A stretch of DNA of 64,000 bases from Prorocentrum cordatum (Eukaryota > Sar > Dinophyceae > Prorocentrales > Prorocentraceae): contig CAUYUJ010014340.1 of assembly GCA_963575745.1 (NCBI GenBank), positions 231,501 to 295,500 of the forward strand, in the 5' to 3' direction. Position 1 is the first letter of the stretch; every line of letters starts with the position of its first letter. The notes under the pieces are model-generated. The model was not told the DNA's origin. It searched no databases and was given only the letters and a program-made list of their open reading frames with translations. Below are positions 10,657 to 21,149 of the stretch, in pieces. The position numbers and the translations under genes are program-made.

Positions 10657-11000
10657 CCCACGCGCCACCCGCCCCGCGACCCACCGGCGACCCACCCCGC
10701 GACCCACCCGCGACCCACCCGCGACCCACCCGCGACCCACCCGCGACCCACCCCGCGACCCACCCCGCGACCCATCCCGCGACCCATCCCGCGACCCACC
10801 CCGCGACCCACCCGCGACCCTCCCGCGACCCACCCGCGACCCACCCCACGACCCTCCCCGCGACCCACCGGCGACCCACCCGCGACCCACCCGCGACCCA
10901 CCCCGCGACTCACCCGCGACCACCCGCGACCCACCCGCGACCCACCCGCGACCCACCCGCGACCCACCCGCGACCCACCCGCGACCCACCCGCGACCCAA
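10657..11000 (+). repeat. 11-bp minisatellite
   Basis: About 30 units of CCCGCGACCCA with one-base length variants (CCCCGCGACCCA). All frames give Pro/Arg/Thr/His repeats. Confidence 0.9.
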
Positions 11001-11362
11001 ACCACGTTCAAGGTACAAACCAACATTTTCGGCGCCTGCGGCGGGCTTTTTTTGCATTCCTTCCAGGTGGAGAGCCCGCGACCCACCCCGCGACCAACTC
11101 GCGACCAACCCGCGACCCAAACCACGTTCAGGGTACAAACCACATTTTTCGGCGCCTGCGGCGGGCATCTTTTCCATTCGTTCTAGGTGGAGAGACCGCA
11201 GCCCACCCGCGACCACGTTCAGGGTACAAACCAAATTTTTCGGCGCCTGCGGCGGGCATCTTTTGCATTCGTTCCTGGTGGAGAACCCGCGGCCCACCAG
11301 CGACCCAAACCACGTTCAGTGTACAAACCAATTTTTTCGGCGCCTGCGGCGGGCTGCTTTTG
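11000..11362 (+). repeat. ~100-bp tandem repeat, four copies
   Basis: Units starting AAACCACGTTCA(A/G)GGTACAAACCA and containing TTTTTCGGCGCCTGCGGCGGGC begin at about 11000, 11118, 11209 and 11311. The sequence between them still contains the 11-bp minisatellite unit, so the larger repeat grew out of the smaller one. Confidence 0.85.
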
Positions 11363-11760
11363 CAGGAGGACGAGGAGGAGGAGGAGGAGAGGAGGAGGAG
11401 GAGGAGGAGGAGGAGGAGGAGGAGGAGGAGGAGGGGGAGGAAGGGGACGACGACGACGACGACGACGACGTCGACGACGACGACAAAAAGGAGGAGGGGG
11501 GAGGATCGGGAGGGGGGGAAGAGGAGGAGGACGACGAGGAGGAACATGACGACAATGGGAGGACGATGATGGAAGGACGAGGGGGGGAGAGGGAGGACGA
11601 GGAAGAAGAGGAGGAGGAGGAGGACGAGGTGGAGGAGGAGGACGACGATGACGATGAGGACGAGGACGAGGACGAGGAAGAGGAGGAGGAGGAGGAGGAG
11701 GAGGAGGAGGAGGAGGCGGAGGAGGAGGAGGAGGAGGAGGAGGAGGGGGAGAAGGAGAGC
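11363..11760 (+). repeat. (GAG/GAC)n triplet microsatellite
   Basis: About 400 bp of GAG, GAC and GGA triplets with short unique interruptions. Poly-Glu, poly-Arg and poly-Ser frames are artefacts. Confidence 0.9.
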
Positions 11761-11856
11761 GCCATCGACAGGGAAGGTGGGGGCCACGAGGTCCGCCGGC
11801 TTGACGACGCCCGCGTCCCCCGCGCCCGCCCCCTCACTCTTATCCGCAATTGCGGG

Positions 11857-11863
<7 letters not shown>

Positions 11864-11899
<36 letters not shown>
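11864..11899. repeat. (TA)n tract flanking the DIRS-like element
   Basis: Pure TA run that stops exactly where repeat B2 of the element begins. A second TA-rich tract begins at 18678 on the other side, so the element appears to have inserted into a TA microsatellite. Confidence 0.8.
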
Positions 11900-11900
<1 letters not shown>

Positions 11901-12121
11901 CCCGCCTCGAGGATCCCGAGCGCCAGAGCAGGACCAGAACAAAGATCTACCGAGCCTCTCATGCGGGGCCTGAGGACTAAAGGGGCCCTGTCTCGTTTTT
12001 ACTGCATGTGTCGAGCGCGAGCCAGGCTAGGGCAGTAGACACTGCCACGAGATGATTTCCCGGCGAGCAGCTGGGCGACGGAGCAGACTGCACAGAGGTC
12101 AGACCAGATAGAGAGTTCCCA
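11900..12121 (-). repeat. Split direct repeat B2
   Basis: 222 bp, begins GCCCGCCTCGAGGATCCCG (plus strand) and ends GAGAGTTCCCA. About four substitutions from B1 and no indels seen. Confidence 0.9.
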
Positions 12122-12192
12122 TGACAGGCGCGATTAGCAGCAAGTTCAAGTTATAGACGGGCCAAAAAGGGCCAGGGCGGCACGTGGGTGGG

Positions 12193-12285
12193 TGCACTTT
12201 GAGCCCAATGCCAGCGGGGCAGGCACAGACGAATGCGGCGCTATCTCTCTCCACCCGGCCCCGCTTCACGTTTCAAAACTGGACA
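12193..12285 (-). repeat. Split direct repeat A2
   Basis: 93 bp, begins TGCACTTTGAGCCCAATG and ends CAAAACTGGACA (plus strand); joined directly to B1 with no intervening base. Matches 18587-18677 apart from a 2-bp indel and one substitution. Confidence 0.9.
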
Positions 12286-12507
12286 GCCCGCCTCGAGGAT
12301 CCCGAGCGCCAGAGCAGGACCAGAACAAAGATCTACCGAGCCTCTCACGCGGGGCCTGAGGACTGAAGGGGCCCTGTCTCTTTTTTACTGTATGTGTCGA
12401 GCGCGAGCCAGGCTAGGGCAGTAGACACTGCCACGAGATGATTTCCCGGCGAGCAGCTGGGCGACGGAGCAGACTGCACAGAGGTCAGACCAGATAGAGA
12501 GTTCCCA
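12286..12507 (-). repeat. Split direct repeat B1
   Basis: 222 bp copy of 11900-12121, adjoining A2 on its left. Confidence 0.9.
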
Positions 12508-12606
12508 AACCCCTAAGGAAACTCTGGCCGCCACTGACAGAGTGGCAGAGGCGGCCGAAAAGTAAAAAGGAACTTCGATGCTGAAGCGAGAAAGCACGGA
12601 GACACG

Positions 12607-13521
12607 CTACTTGCTGATTAGGCTAGCCATCGCTTGCTGCGGCGCCTTGAGCACAGCGCGCTCGATTACATTTGCGAGAGCATTGGCAAGGGCAGCTGGA
12701 TAAGCAGCTGCGAGCGCAGTGTACTTACATCCTGCAGGGCCCTGGCCGGACAGAATCACATGCTTGTTGGCAGTGCGTGAGCACAGCCCGCGTCTCCCCT
12801 GGCACACGCGGCATAAGGATTCAACAGGGCCAGCGTGCCATGAAACGATTCTCGTGCGCTTCCGCCAAAGAGCACCATACTGGCACTGGTCTAGATCACA
12901 ACTGCGTGCAGAGGGTAAGTGAACGAGCCGAGACAGCGAGCGGGCATACCACTTCAAGGAGCTTGCTGGATTCCCCAGCATCACAGGAGTCCCTAGACGA
13001 CAGCACAGTCTGATGATGCGGCACGTGAAAGCAAAGGAAGCGCTGCCCTGCTGTAGGCGGGCTCTCTCGGAAGTGCTCGACTGATGGAGTCCCATTGGGT
13101 GGTCGCGAGATCTCAGGGGCCTCCTGGGAGCCCGCGACCAGGTGGTGCAGGGCGTCCCTAGAAAAACAGCGGCGACTGCGTGGCTACAAAGCCATCCGAC
13201 GATGACCTCCTCGAAAGTGGCGCCGAGGTGGTCCTCGAGAGGCCCATGCCTGATGTCGAGTCCCAGACCCGAGAGGCCGAGTCGGCGCACCGCGGCGGTG
13301 AAGTGGCCCGAACCGCTGAAAAGCTCTACCACAACTCGCCTGCGACAGAGCGAGCCCCGCTGCACAGCCTCCTTGAAACACCGCCTCAAGTGCTGGCGGA
13401 CGGCGTCGCCCGCAGCACTCACAGCGCCGCAACTGCGGGCCTCCTCCGAGCCCGCCTGCCGCGCGCCGGGCCGCCGAGCTGCATCGCCTCCACTAGTTGG
13501 GAGGGCACCTGGGCGAGGCAC
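12607..13521 (-). CDS. SAM-dependent methyltransferase-like protein of the DIRS-like element
   Basis: A 304-residue frame with a Rossmann-type SAM-binding motif ELFSGSG (66-72), an acidic strand end GLDIRHG, a GTPCTTWSRA motif (122-131) in the place of the DNA-methylase Pro-Cys or NPPY motif, GNPASS (183-188) and DQCQYGALWRKRTR (211-224). The order fits DNA-methyltransferase-like folds that retroelements carry; DIRS elements are known to encode such a domain. Neither a classical C5 (PCQ, ENV) nor N6 (DPPY) signature is present, so substrate and activity are open. It lies downstream of the recombinase and ends ~100 bp from B1. The frame is uninterrupted, unlike its neighbours, which suggests it decayed later or is under selection. 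Confidence 0.65.
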   Translation of the reverse strand: MPRPGALPTSGGDAARRPGARQAGSEEARSCGAVSAAGDAVRQHLRRCFKEAVQRGSLCRRRVVVELFSGSGHFTAAVRRLGLSGLGLDIRHGPLEDHLGATFEEVIVGWLCSHAVAAVFLGTPCTTWSRAPRRPLRSRDHPMGLHQSSTSERARLQQGSASFAFTCRIIRLCCRLGTPVMLGNPASSLKWYARSLSRLVHLPSARSCDLDQCQYGALWRKRTRIVSWHAGPVESLCRVCQGRRGLCSRTANKHVILSGQGPAGCKYTALAAAYPAALANALANVIERAVLKAPQQAMASLISK

Positions 13522-13633
13522 CAGCTTCTGATGAAGCCCATCTCCAGCAGCTCGCCGAAACGCCCTTCCACGAGGTGGCCGAGCGCGTACACGTCCTCCG
13601 CCCCGCCCTGAACCTCGCGCAGAAGAGCCGTCT

Positions 13634-14458
13634 CTAGCGCCGCATCGACGACATGACGGCCCCGCGGCACCTGCGGCGAACCCGCTCCATCGATCGCCTC
13701 TGCGTCAAAAGGTCGTCGCTCACTCCGCCATGCCTCATCCTGAACAAGTGGGGGCGCAGGTGGTTGATGCCCAGGGTCGTTGCCGCAAGAAAGAACATCA
13801 GGTTCAGCTGGCCGAGACTGAAGCCCCACAGAGGCGTCGCGACAGGCCCCTTCAGGCGGAGCGCCATGAGGACCGGCACGAGGTACAAGTCGAGATCGAA
13901 AGGGATCGACACGTCGAACGCCCCCGTCTTCCCGCCCTGGCCGCGGTCTGCGGGGTGCATCAGGAGGCCCCAGAGCTGGTACGCGGCGCCCGCGTCGATG
14001 GACGGCTGCACGATGCTGTCGGGCGTCAGCCTCTGTGCCAGGTGGCGCGCGGTGAGGTACTCCGCCAGGATCGAGTCCAACTGGCCCAACGTGCTCCAGT
14101 CCAGGTGGCGGTCCGCACAGTAGCTCACGAACGTGTGCAGCAGCTGCCGGTATAAGGCTTCTGCGTTCAGTCTCACCGCCTGCTGCTCCAGCAGGCTCAT
14201 GGCCAAAGAACTGGTGCGCCCGCCCGCGGCTTTGGCAGCCAGGATCGCGCGGTGTCTCGTCAAGGCCGAAGGGGTGCGCGATCCCCGTCGCGGCATCGCC
14301 TCCGCCCTCGTGATCAGCATGAGCAGGACAAAGAGGGCGACGCAGCCGCCGGCCAGCCGTCCGAGCACCATTAAGATGACGGTGGCCGCTGAACCAACCC
14401 AGCTTCCCACGGCTGAGCGAATCTGATGGGTTCCTTTCTGAAGCGATCCAGCGTACAC
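13634..14458 (-). pseudogene. Tyrosine recombinase (DIRS-type integrase), apparently disabled
   Basis: The C-terminal half reads HLFRMRHGGVSDD followed by VMSSMRR and a stop. This matches the DIRS recombinase end, which runs HxLRHGGxS..., a basic RGRW-like block, SxxSxRRY with the catalytic tyrosine. The stop codon TAG at 13634-13636 falls where the tyrosine codon is expected, one base from TAC or TAT. The block before it (RRCRGAV) also departs from RGRW, so a small indel is possible. The N-terminus includes a hydrophobic stretch (ATVILMVLGRLAGGCVALF) overlapping the RNase H frame and may not belong to the enzyme. The family inserts circular cDNA at short TA-type sites. Confidence 0.6.
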
Positions 14459-15371
14459 AAAACCTCGAGCCCGTGGCTAACGACAGACAGCACAACTGGT
14501 TGAGACATGACCTCAAGAAACTTGAGCGGGCTCTCCCCTTTGTACAAGAAAGAGCCAAGGGCAAGTTGTCGACTAAGGCTACCATGCGCTTGCCGTGACT
14601 GCCCAAGTTACGAAGAAGGTGCCGATAAGACGTGACTAAGGCCTCGCCCTCAAGGTAAAGAATATTGGCCCCCAGAGACACCGACTGTGCACTGACGCTC
14701 TTCCAAGCTTCTTTGCGTGTAATGTGCCCAGGTACCTCGTCGAGCTCCCAAGGGTCCATGCTGAACCTCAGGGCCTCGGTCATGTTGAGCTCCACAGGGA
14801 TGCCCAAGTCCTCACCGTGGACGCCCAAGGTGCCGGCCTCCTGGATGTCCTCTGGATTCTTCAACGCGTGACTCCCCAAGCTGCCCAGGTGCTCCTCAGA
14901 GTGTTTCCCGTTACCGCTGGATCTTGGCATGAGAGGCGGAGAGAGAGAGGACGGTTTTTGTCTGTTTTCGACTGGCCCCTCATCAACCACCAGTTCTCCT
15001 GCCTTGAGCGACTGCAGGCGAGCCTGGTGCCCGCCCTCGACCTTGTAGCGCCACCGCTCCGAGCACCGCCCCACTGCAGCACAAGTAGCAGCAGGCGCCC
15101 GCCGTCGCATGACGCCGAGGCCAAAGGGAGAGGCGTCGCTGGCCGTCATCACGGTGTGCCACTCTGCAGTCAGGTCGCAGGTCAAAATCGGGAGCAGGTC
15201 CCTAATGATAATGAGCTCCTTGATCACTGACGGCCAGAGCTTGCCGTGCCTCGGGCCGAAGGCGCCGCCGTAGCCATAGGAGCTGTGCAGCACGGTGAGC
15301 ACCTCTCTGCGGATCATCGACGTCAAGTGATGTGACCAAGCACCGCCCGAAGCATGTGGCCGGAGCACCAT
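14406..15371 (-). pseudogene. RNase H domain of the DIRS-like element
   Basis: A continuous frame with TASDASPFGLG (first catalytic Asp), a Glu in the LEGEALVT region, MVALVDNLPLAL (second Asp) and RWIASERNPSDSLSRG (last Asp in the form typical of retroelement RNase H). It would degrade the RNA strand during cDNA synthesis. The segment between about 14850 and 15060 looks out of frame, implying a compensated pair of frameshifts. It is the C-terminal continuation of the RT. Confidence 0.7.
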
Positions 15372-16872
15372 CCACGCCTCAACAAACTGGATATCGCAAA
15401 ATGGAGTCTCCAGATGTTCCGAGGCTTGATGCGAAGATATCTTCCACCGCGGAGGCTGAGGCCAAGGAAGTCGGCATCCAGAGCAGCGGGCTCGATCTCG
15501 TGCACTGGAAGTCCGCGACTCCTGAAGGTGCCCACCAGCCTAGTCATAGTCTCATCCACCAAGGACTTGCAGCCGCCGAAGACGAGGATGTTATCGACGT
15601 AGGCGGCAACCCCCACGGCATTCTTCTCAACCACGTTAACCCCAGGATGGCCATCCTGAGCGGTCTGATCCAGAGAGTGGCCGTCGTCCGACAGCACAGT
15701 GCGAGCAGCAGCCTGACAAAGATGCAGTGCCCACGAAAAACCATAGGAAGCACAATAACCTGGGGCGAGAGAGACACCAACGGGTCGAAGTCGAGGTCCA
15801 AGAGGCCGAGCTCCTGAAGCACCCCCGCCTTGATCGGCGGCAAGGTGAACATCACCTCCATGCCCTCAGGGAGCCTCATGTGGTAGAAGGCGCACTCCAG
15901 GTCGCAGGTGGACATGTACATGCCTTCGATCGGCGCCTCGATCGAACTGAAGGCTGAGGCCGAAGGTAGCCGAGTGCTGGGCGCGTCTAGAAACTTGCAG
16001 TTGGCGGCCCTCGTGTCGAAAATGATGCGGAGGGCCCCCGTCTTCTTGGGAACGAAGAAGAGGCCGACGGCGTGCGGCTGACCGGAGTCCGCCGCGAAGT
16101 TGACCATCTGTTTCTCGTACATCTGAATCAAAAAACGACCGTACGTGCTCACGTCGCGCGTCAGGGCGGGATCGCAAAAAGGCCCCTTCGGGCATGCTTC
16201 CCTGGCCAGAGCAGCAGCAGCACGCGGATCTCGAAGCATATGACTCCGCCAACCCTCCAGCCAGACCCTATCCACGGGCGGCACCAGCTCGACGATGTCC
16301 ACTGGGGTCCCACCCGCGGCAGGCCATGCGACTCTGTCGCTGACGTAGGGGGTCGACGTCGCGGCGCCAGCACCGCACAGGTTGGCGCAAGAGAGGAGCT
16401 CCCGGAGGGCTCCGTCTTCGGCAGCGTTACCAGACATGAACTCTGGCGGCAGGCGCCCAAGCTCGTCGATGCTGTCCGCGATGTGCATGATGGCCTGGCG
16501 CTGCCCCTCGTGAGCCGCAGCTGGAGGCGAGGACCGAGAACCATAGAGCGAATTAAATGCGTTGATGGCTGAGCAAACCCTCTCTTCACGATGAAGGCGA
16601 TACCCAGCGCGCCTAGCCGAGCGGCGACTGCCTGGCGCTGAGGGTGGGCCGGCAGCAGCAGCGGGGGACGGCAGCGGGAAGACGTCGCGGTGTCGGAGAC
16701 TTCCACGCGTGCCCGGGCCTGCGGCCGTAGCCGCACTTCTGTCCCAGGGAGGGGCTGGCCCAATTGCCCCCCCCTGGTGCTTCTCAGCCATGGCCGTCTG
16801 GGGCTGTGCGGCCGCCCCTCCCGCCGTCTCTGCCTCGTCCGCGGCCGCGGCCGCGGCCTCGGCCTCGGCCAT
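15323..16872 (-). pseudogene. Reverse transcriptase of the DIRS-like element, frameshifted
   Basis: Fingers and palm: LFFVPKKTGALRIIFDTR (motif 1/2 region), STCDLECAFYHMRLP with the motif A Asp, then VLPM at motif B. At that point (about 15735-15745) the frame changes: the next frame reads FSWALHLCQAA, so a single missing base explains the break. The active site is AAYVDNILVFG (about 15590-15620), YVDN instead of YVDD. The N-terminal ~250 residues are Ala/Arg-rich and less certain. The first ATG at 16872 follows gag closely. Confidence 0.75.
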
Positions 16873-16929
16873 CGCTGCCGCGCCCGTCGCCAGAGCTGCC
16901 GCCGGCTGCGAGGAGCGCTCCTCGCGCGC

Positions 16930-18232
16930 CTAGCGCCGCCCCTTGGCTATGTTGGCCTCGCGTGCCTTCTCGGCGGCCAGCCAGTCCCTCAGAGCAGGGG
17001 CTACGCACACGTTCCCGCCAGCGCCCAGAGCACCCGACATCAGAGCAGCGTCTGAGCCGAACTCCGAAGCCGCCGCGAACCTGTCTCGGTACAGTTCCTC
17101 CTGCGTCTGGAGGGTCCGCCCGACCAACTCCATGGCGGCAATGTTAGTCACGTGGAGTTGATCGTAGACCACGCCCAGCTCGAGGAGGCGGCAGCACAGC
17201 AAGTGGGTGTCGACTCCAGGATCGTCCGCCTCCAGGTGCCCGTCCGAAACCCACTTCGTGTGCCTGCCAAGGGGCGCCCCCCCATTGCGGCATATGAAGC
17301 TCAGCACCCATAGCAGCGCGCGAGGTCCCTCAACTGCCAATCGCCCCATGGCAGCTCGTGAAAGCGAACCACTGCAGCTCGGAAGTCCACATACCTCACT
17401 CCCTGCGTGTCGAAGACAACCGACTGAATCCGTGCATCGCCTCCAGGAGCGCCAGCGATGGCGGCCAGAGCTGCGGCCACGCCACCAGGACCAGGGCCAC
17501 CACCTGCGGCAGGCGCGGGGGCGGCGGCAGGCCCAGGGGCCGGCGCGGCCACGGCGGCGCCGCCGAGGGCGCCAGGAGCAGCGGGGGGCGCCCCTCCTCC
17601 GCCAAGAGGCACGACAGCTGGAGCTCCTCCTCCCGCAGGTGCAGGTGCGGCCGCCACTGGTACAAGGGCGGGTGCGGTGGCGCGGCCGCTGGGCCGCCTC
17701 CGAGGGCTGCCGCTAGCCCTGCCAGACCGCCCAGAGCCCCGGGGGCGCCGCCGGCCCCGCCCGCAGCGGGGGCCCCCGCAGGCCCAGCGCCAGCCGGAGC
17801 GCCTACCACGGCCGCGATGCCACGCCCTGCCGTGTTCAGCGCGATCGGCGGCCCAGCGCCCAGCCCAAGAGTGCCTCGAACAGAGGCGGCACCCGTCGCG
17901 ACCTCTCCAGGAAGAGGGAGACCACGGAATCGGTAGACCTGATCCCCAGCTGTGGCGGCAGCCACGGCGCCGGCTGCGGCGCCAGCGGGAATCGCGCACC
18001 CCCTGATGTCCGCACCGTTCTGCATGATGGCCTCCACGTAGGCGTGCCCATCTGGAGTCAAGACCCCTGTCCCGAAGGGCGGCACCGTCTGAAATGCCAG
18101 GATCAGGCGCTCGTGCCAGATCCGGGCACCTCCCACGCGATACAGCACCAGGATGAAATCGCCCTCGTCGAGTCCGTCCAGAGCCAAAGGGTGTCCACTG
18201 GCCGCCGCGGCGGCTGCAGAGCTGGCCATCAC
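16930..18232 (-). pseudogene. Gag-like protein of the DIRS-like element, frameshifted
   Basis: Begins at ATG 18232 with a conserved-looking segment (GDFILVLYRVGGARIWHERL, then GTGVLTPDGHAYVEAI), followed by Ala/Gly/Pro-rich linkers. The frame switches in the GC-rich linker (about 17550-17700) and again at ELPWGDW (about 17340) before LWVLSFICRNGG, HTKWVSDGHLEADDPGV, ELGVVYDQLHV and LQTQEELYRDRF. This C-terminal part resembles gag-like proteins of dinoflagellate retroelements from general knowledge. No zinc knuckle was seen. It probably forms the particle that packages the RNA. Confidence 0.55.
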
Positions 18233-18586
18233 GAGGCACAGGCCCGCGCTCTGACTACAGCCGCCTGCGCTCTAGCCTCCTCCTCCAAAGAGGGCTGAGG
18301 CGGGAGGCCAGCGATCGGCTGCCAGGAGCCCAGCCACCGCGCGGCCAGGAGCCCTCCTGCGAAGCCAGTCACGCCAGCGAGGGCCACCGCTGACAGCGCC
18401 CACCCTGGGGACCCGCCTGGGCAGTCCAGGCGCGCCGCCTCCTGGCCAGGGGCGCACGCGAGGGCTGGCGCGCACGTGCAGGCTGGGCACTCACCGCGGG
18501 CTGCCCACAGCAGCGCGGCCTGCCCAACGCCGTGCACCGCCTCGCCCGCCAGCCATGCGGCGAAGGCCATCGAAGTGCCGTCGGCT

Positions 18587-18677
18587 TGCACTTTGAGCCC
18601 AATGCCAGCGGGGCAGGCACAGACGAATGCGGCGCTCTCTCTCCACCCGGCTCCGCTTCACGTTTCAAAACTGGACA
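18587..18677 (-). repeat. Split direct repeat A1 (5' end of the DIRS-like element)
   Basis: 91-bp copy of A2. Its outer end (CTGGACA at 18671-18677) directly abuts a TA-rich tract. Confidence 0.9.
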
Positions 18678-18735
18678 TATATATAATATATATGCTCATA
18701 TATATATACACACATACATACATACGGCAATACAG
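18678..18735. repeat. TA/CA-rich microsatellite flanking the DIRS-like element
   Basis: TATATA..., with a short ACAC/ATAC continuation; counterpart of the TA tract at 11864-11899. Confidence 0.85.
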
Positions 18736-19050
18736 CCGTCTGCAAACTGCCCCAAGGTTAGGGGGAAATGTATTGTATTTCCGCCCCACGACCCCTTCCA
18801 AACAATATGCGTCGTGTAGCTGGGAAAAAACTTGCTCGAGCAAGAAAAAGCCTGCTCGCACAAGGGTTCAGCGGGAGTAAGAATTGCCCGGGCAACATTT
18901 TCCCTGCCCAGCGAGCTGTTTCCCGCCGAAACAATATTGCTTCAAATCTATTGTGGGGCAGACGTAAATCTTGAAATATTTCAATTTGTCGCTGGTATAT
19001 TTCGATTTTCTGTGATGTCTCAGACTATTTTCTGTAACTATCGCAGAATA
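18736..19050. other. No gene seen
   Basis: AT-richer than its surroundings, with small palindromes (CAATATTG, GAAATATTTC). Weak similarity to 8130-8412. Confidence 0.3.
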
Positions 19051-20093
19051 CTTTCACCGGAAATTGCGCAGCAGCCTCGACACTTCCTCTGGCGCCACAG
19101 GGGCTGCGTCGCGCTCCATGGTCACGGTCACGACGGCGGCGTATACCTTAAGGACGGTTGTCGCGGAAGCGCCAGCAAAACAGTTACCGGTCGGCCACTC
19201 GCGACAGCTCAAGAATGCTTCGAGCGCCACCAGGTCCACATACAGCTCCACATCTTCTCGCCCTGCACCCTCCTCCTCAAGCGCGGCGTAGTTGCCAGCG
19301 GGGGCGTCGCGCTGGAAGTAGTGACACTGCGCGTGGATACTCTGGCGCTGGCGCTTCGTATCCAGGCGCTGGGGCCACCCATGCGGCCTGCGGTCTAGAC
19401 TGGCCGCCGCACGCTCGATGGCCGCGCAGCCCTTCTGCTGGCCGTCGGCGCCCCCCAGCTCCTGCAGCTCCTAGGCTAGATCCTCTGACCCCTCGACTAC
19501 TTGCCAGGCTGCCAACGTCACCTGCTGGACGTGGCCAGAGAGGTCGCCGTCGGCATCTTCGGCAACCGACAAGGACGATGACAAACCCCCTTCGGTGACA
19601 CTGGCGGCGCCTCGGGGACTTCGATGACATAGCCATCGAAAGGCCCCTCTCGGCCCTGCCCGGCGTTCGCTGCAAGCAGCGGTTCAGCAGCCAAAATGAA
19701 CTGGATGACGCGGGCGCCCTTCCGCCATTCGCCGATGAGCTCGCGGGCGTCGCCGTCCACATGCGGGCGCCAGACGTCGCTCAGGTCCCAGGGGAACCAC
19801 TGCATGGACAAGCTGCGGGCGCAGCCCGGCCAGTCGCCCGAAGACTTCTGGCTGCGCACAAGACGCGCGGCACGAACGTCTGGCAGTTGAAAGCATCCAC
19901 GGGACAAGTGGCGCATGGCCTCGAGAATATTGGGGCGTTGCCGAGCCCGCTCGGTCAGCTGCGCGCCCTTCGCGCCCCCCCAGCGGCCGATGGTCCGGCC
20001 TGGCTCCTGAGCCTGGTGCGATGTGCTCCAGGTAGTCCTCCACGCGATCCCAGGCTTGCTCGCGCCATGCCTGTGCCTGCGTCGTCGAAGACG

Positions 20094-21126
20094 TCACCGA
20101 TGAAGGCCCGTGCGTCCTGCACTCTGCAGACCATCTCGACTTGGCGGCACCTGCCTGCAACTTACAGAGATGATCGTGCGAGGCAATGCCCAGCCCGTTG
20201 CGTCTTTCGTGTTGGAACCCCTGTGGATCTCTACCTGGTTGCCAACGTTGAAGCGCCCCTCTCCGGTCTCGGTGGCGAGCTTCCGGAGGGCGCGGCTGAG
20301 CGCGGGAAGTCGAAGTGGCTTCACCCATGCGTTGCAAGGCAATCTCTCTCCCATCCGCCACTGCAATCGCGCGGGCTGCACTTCGCAACCAGCAGCGGGG
20401 CCGGAACCAGCAACATCGTCGGCACATAAAGCGCCCTCCTCATCTGCTTTGAGCGGCGGCAGCGCGGAGGGCTGCCTGCCAAAGGCGACTTTGAGCGGCG
20501 TAACGCCGCCCACCTGGGCGAGGCTGTTGCCCGCGAAGAACGCGTTGGCCAGCATGGAGTCGAAGTTGGCGGAGATACCTTTGCGCTCCAGCTGCCCCTC
20601 CGCGGCGCGAAGTGCGCGTCGAAGCACGGCGCCGCGCCGCTATGTGAAACGAGCGTGCTGGCGCGGAGCTCGGATGTAAATCTGTCATCTTCGCATCCTC
20701 ATCTCCTCCACGATTTATGCTGGGTTCATGCCGCCTTCGGCGCCCGCGATGAAAGTCTCCATCGCGCCGAACAGGAGGATCCACAAACGGTCGATGGCCA
20801 CCAGCAGCGTCGCGCCGCGTCTGCCCGCGACCTCCTGGCCATTGCGCCAACGCGAGGCACCGCCCATCAAGCGCAGGATCTTGTTATCCATCTAGTAAAG
20901 GATGTCGCAGGTGCCGGTCAAATTGCGTCGAAAGGCGCAGCGCGGGAATGGTCTGGCACGCTGGTGATAGACATGTACGACATTCCCGACAGTCGCTGGC
21001 CGCTGTGGGGATGCGGTCGAGGACTGCCTGTCGAACGTTGGCTGCTCGCAGAGCTTGTGCTACTACCTCCTTTGTAGCGCGCCACTGCCGGCGGTGTAGT
21101 TTGCGCAGCTCTCGCAAGCGTCTCAC
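20094..21126 (-). pseudogene. Integrase relic
   Basis: The zinc-binding region reads LRKLHRRQWRA then CRECRTC (21090-20970). The core region from about 20890 reads ILRLMGGASRWRNGQEV, TLLVAIDRLW and FGAMETFIAGAEGG, in which the aspartates expected at MGG (usually ID-A/G) and FIAGAEGG (usually a D before GEGG) are replaced, ending at a stop. The C-terminal part (20627 on) reads LANAFFAGNSLAQVGGVTPLKVAFGRQP, the family's conserved FAGN...TP...GRQP block. The catalytic acids are lost and several frames are used, so it is inactive. Confidence 0.65.
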
Positions 21127-21149
21127 GCGAGTCGCCGCGCAGAGCGCAG

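Larger units (their letters stand above)
11900..18677 (-). mobile_element. DIRS/PAT-like tyrosine-recombinase retroelement with split direct repeats
   Basis: Read 5' to 3' on the minus strand: A1 (18677-18587), gag, RT, RNase H, tyrosine recombinase, methyltransferase-like gene, B1 (12507-12286), A2 (12285-12193), a 71-bp spacer, B2 (12121-11900). A1-ORFs-B1-A2-B2 is the split-direct-repeat arrangement known from PAT/Ngaro-type DIRS elements, which integrate by a tyrosine recombinase and leave no target duplication. Both outer edges abut TA-rich sequence. B1 and B2 differ by only about four bases in 222, so insertion was fairly recent, yet RT and recombinase carry disabling changes. Length about 6.8 kb. 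Confidence 0.8.

Noticed and set aside
10519-11973. 484-codon plus-strand frame
   Set aside because: Built from the 11-bp minisatellite, the 100-bp tandem repeat and the GAG tract.
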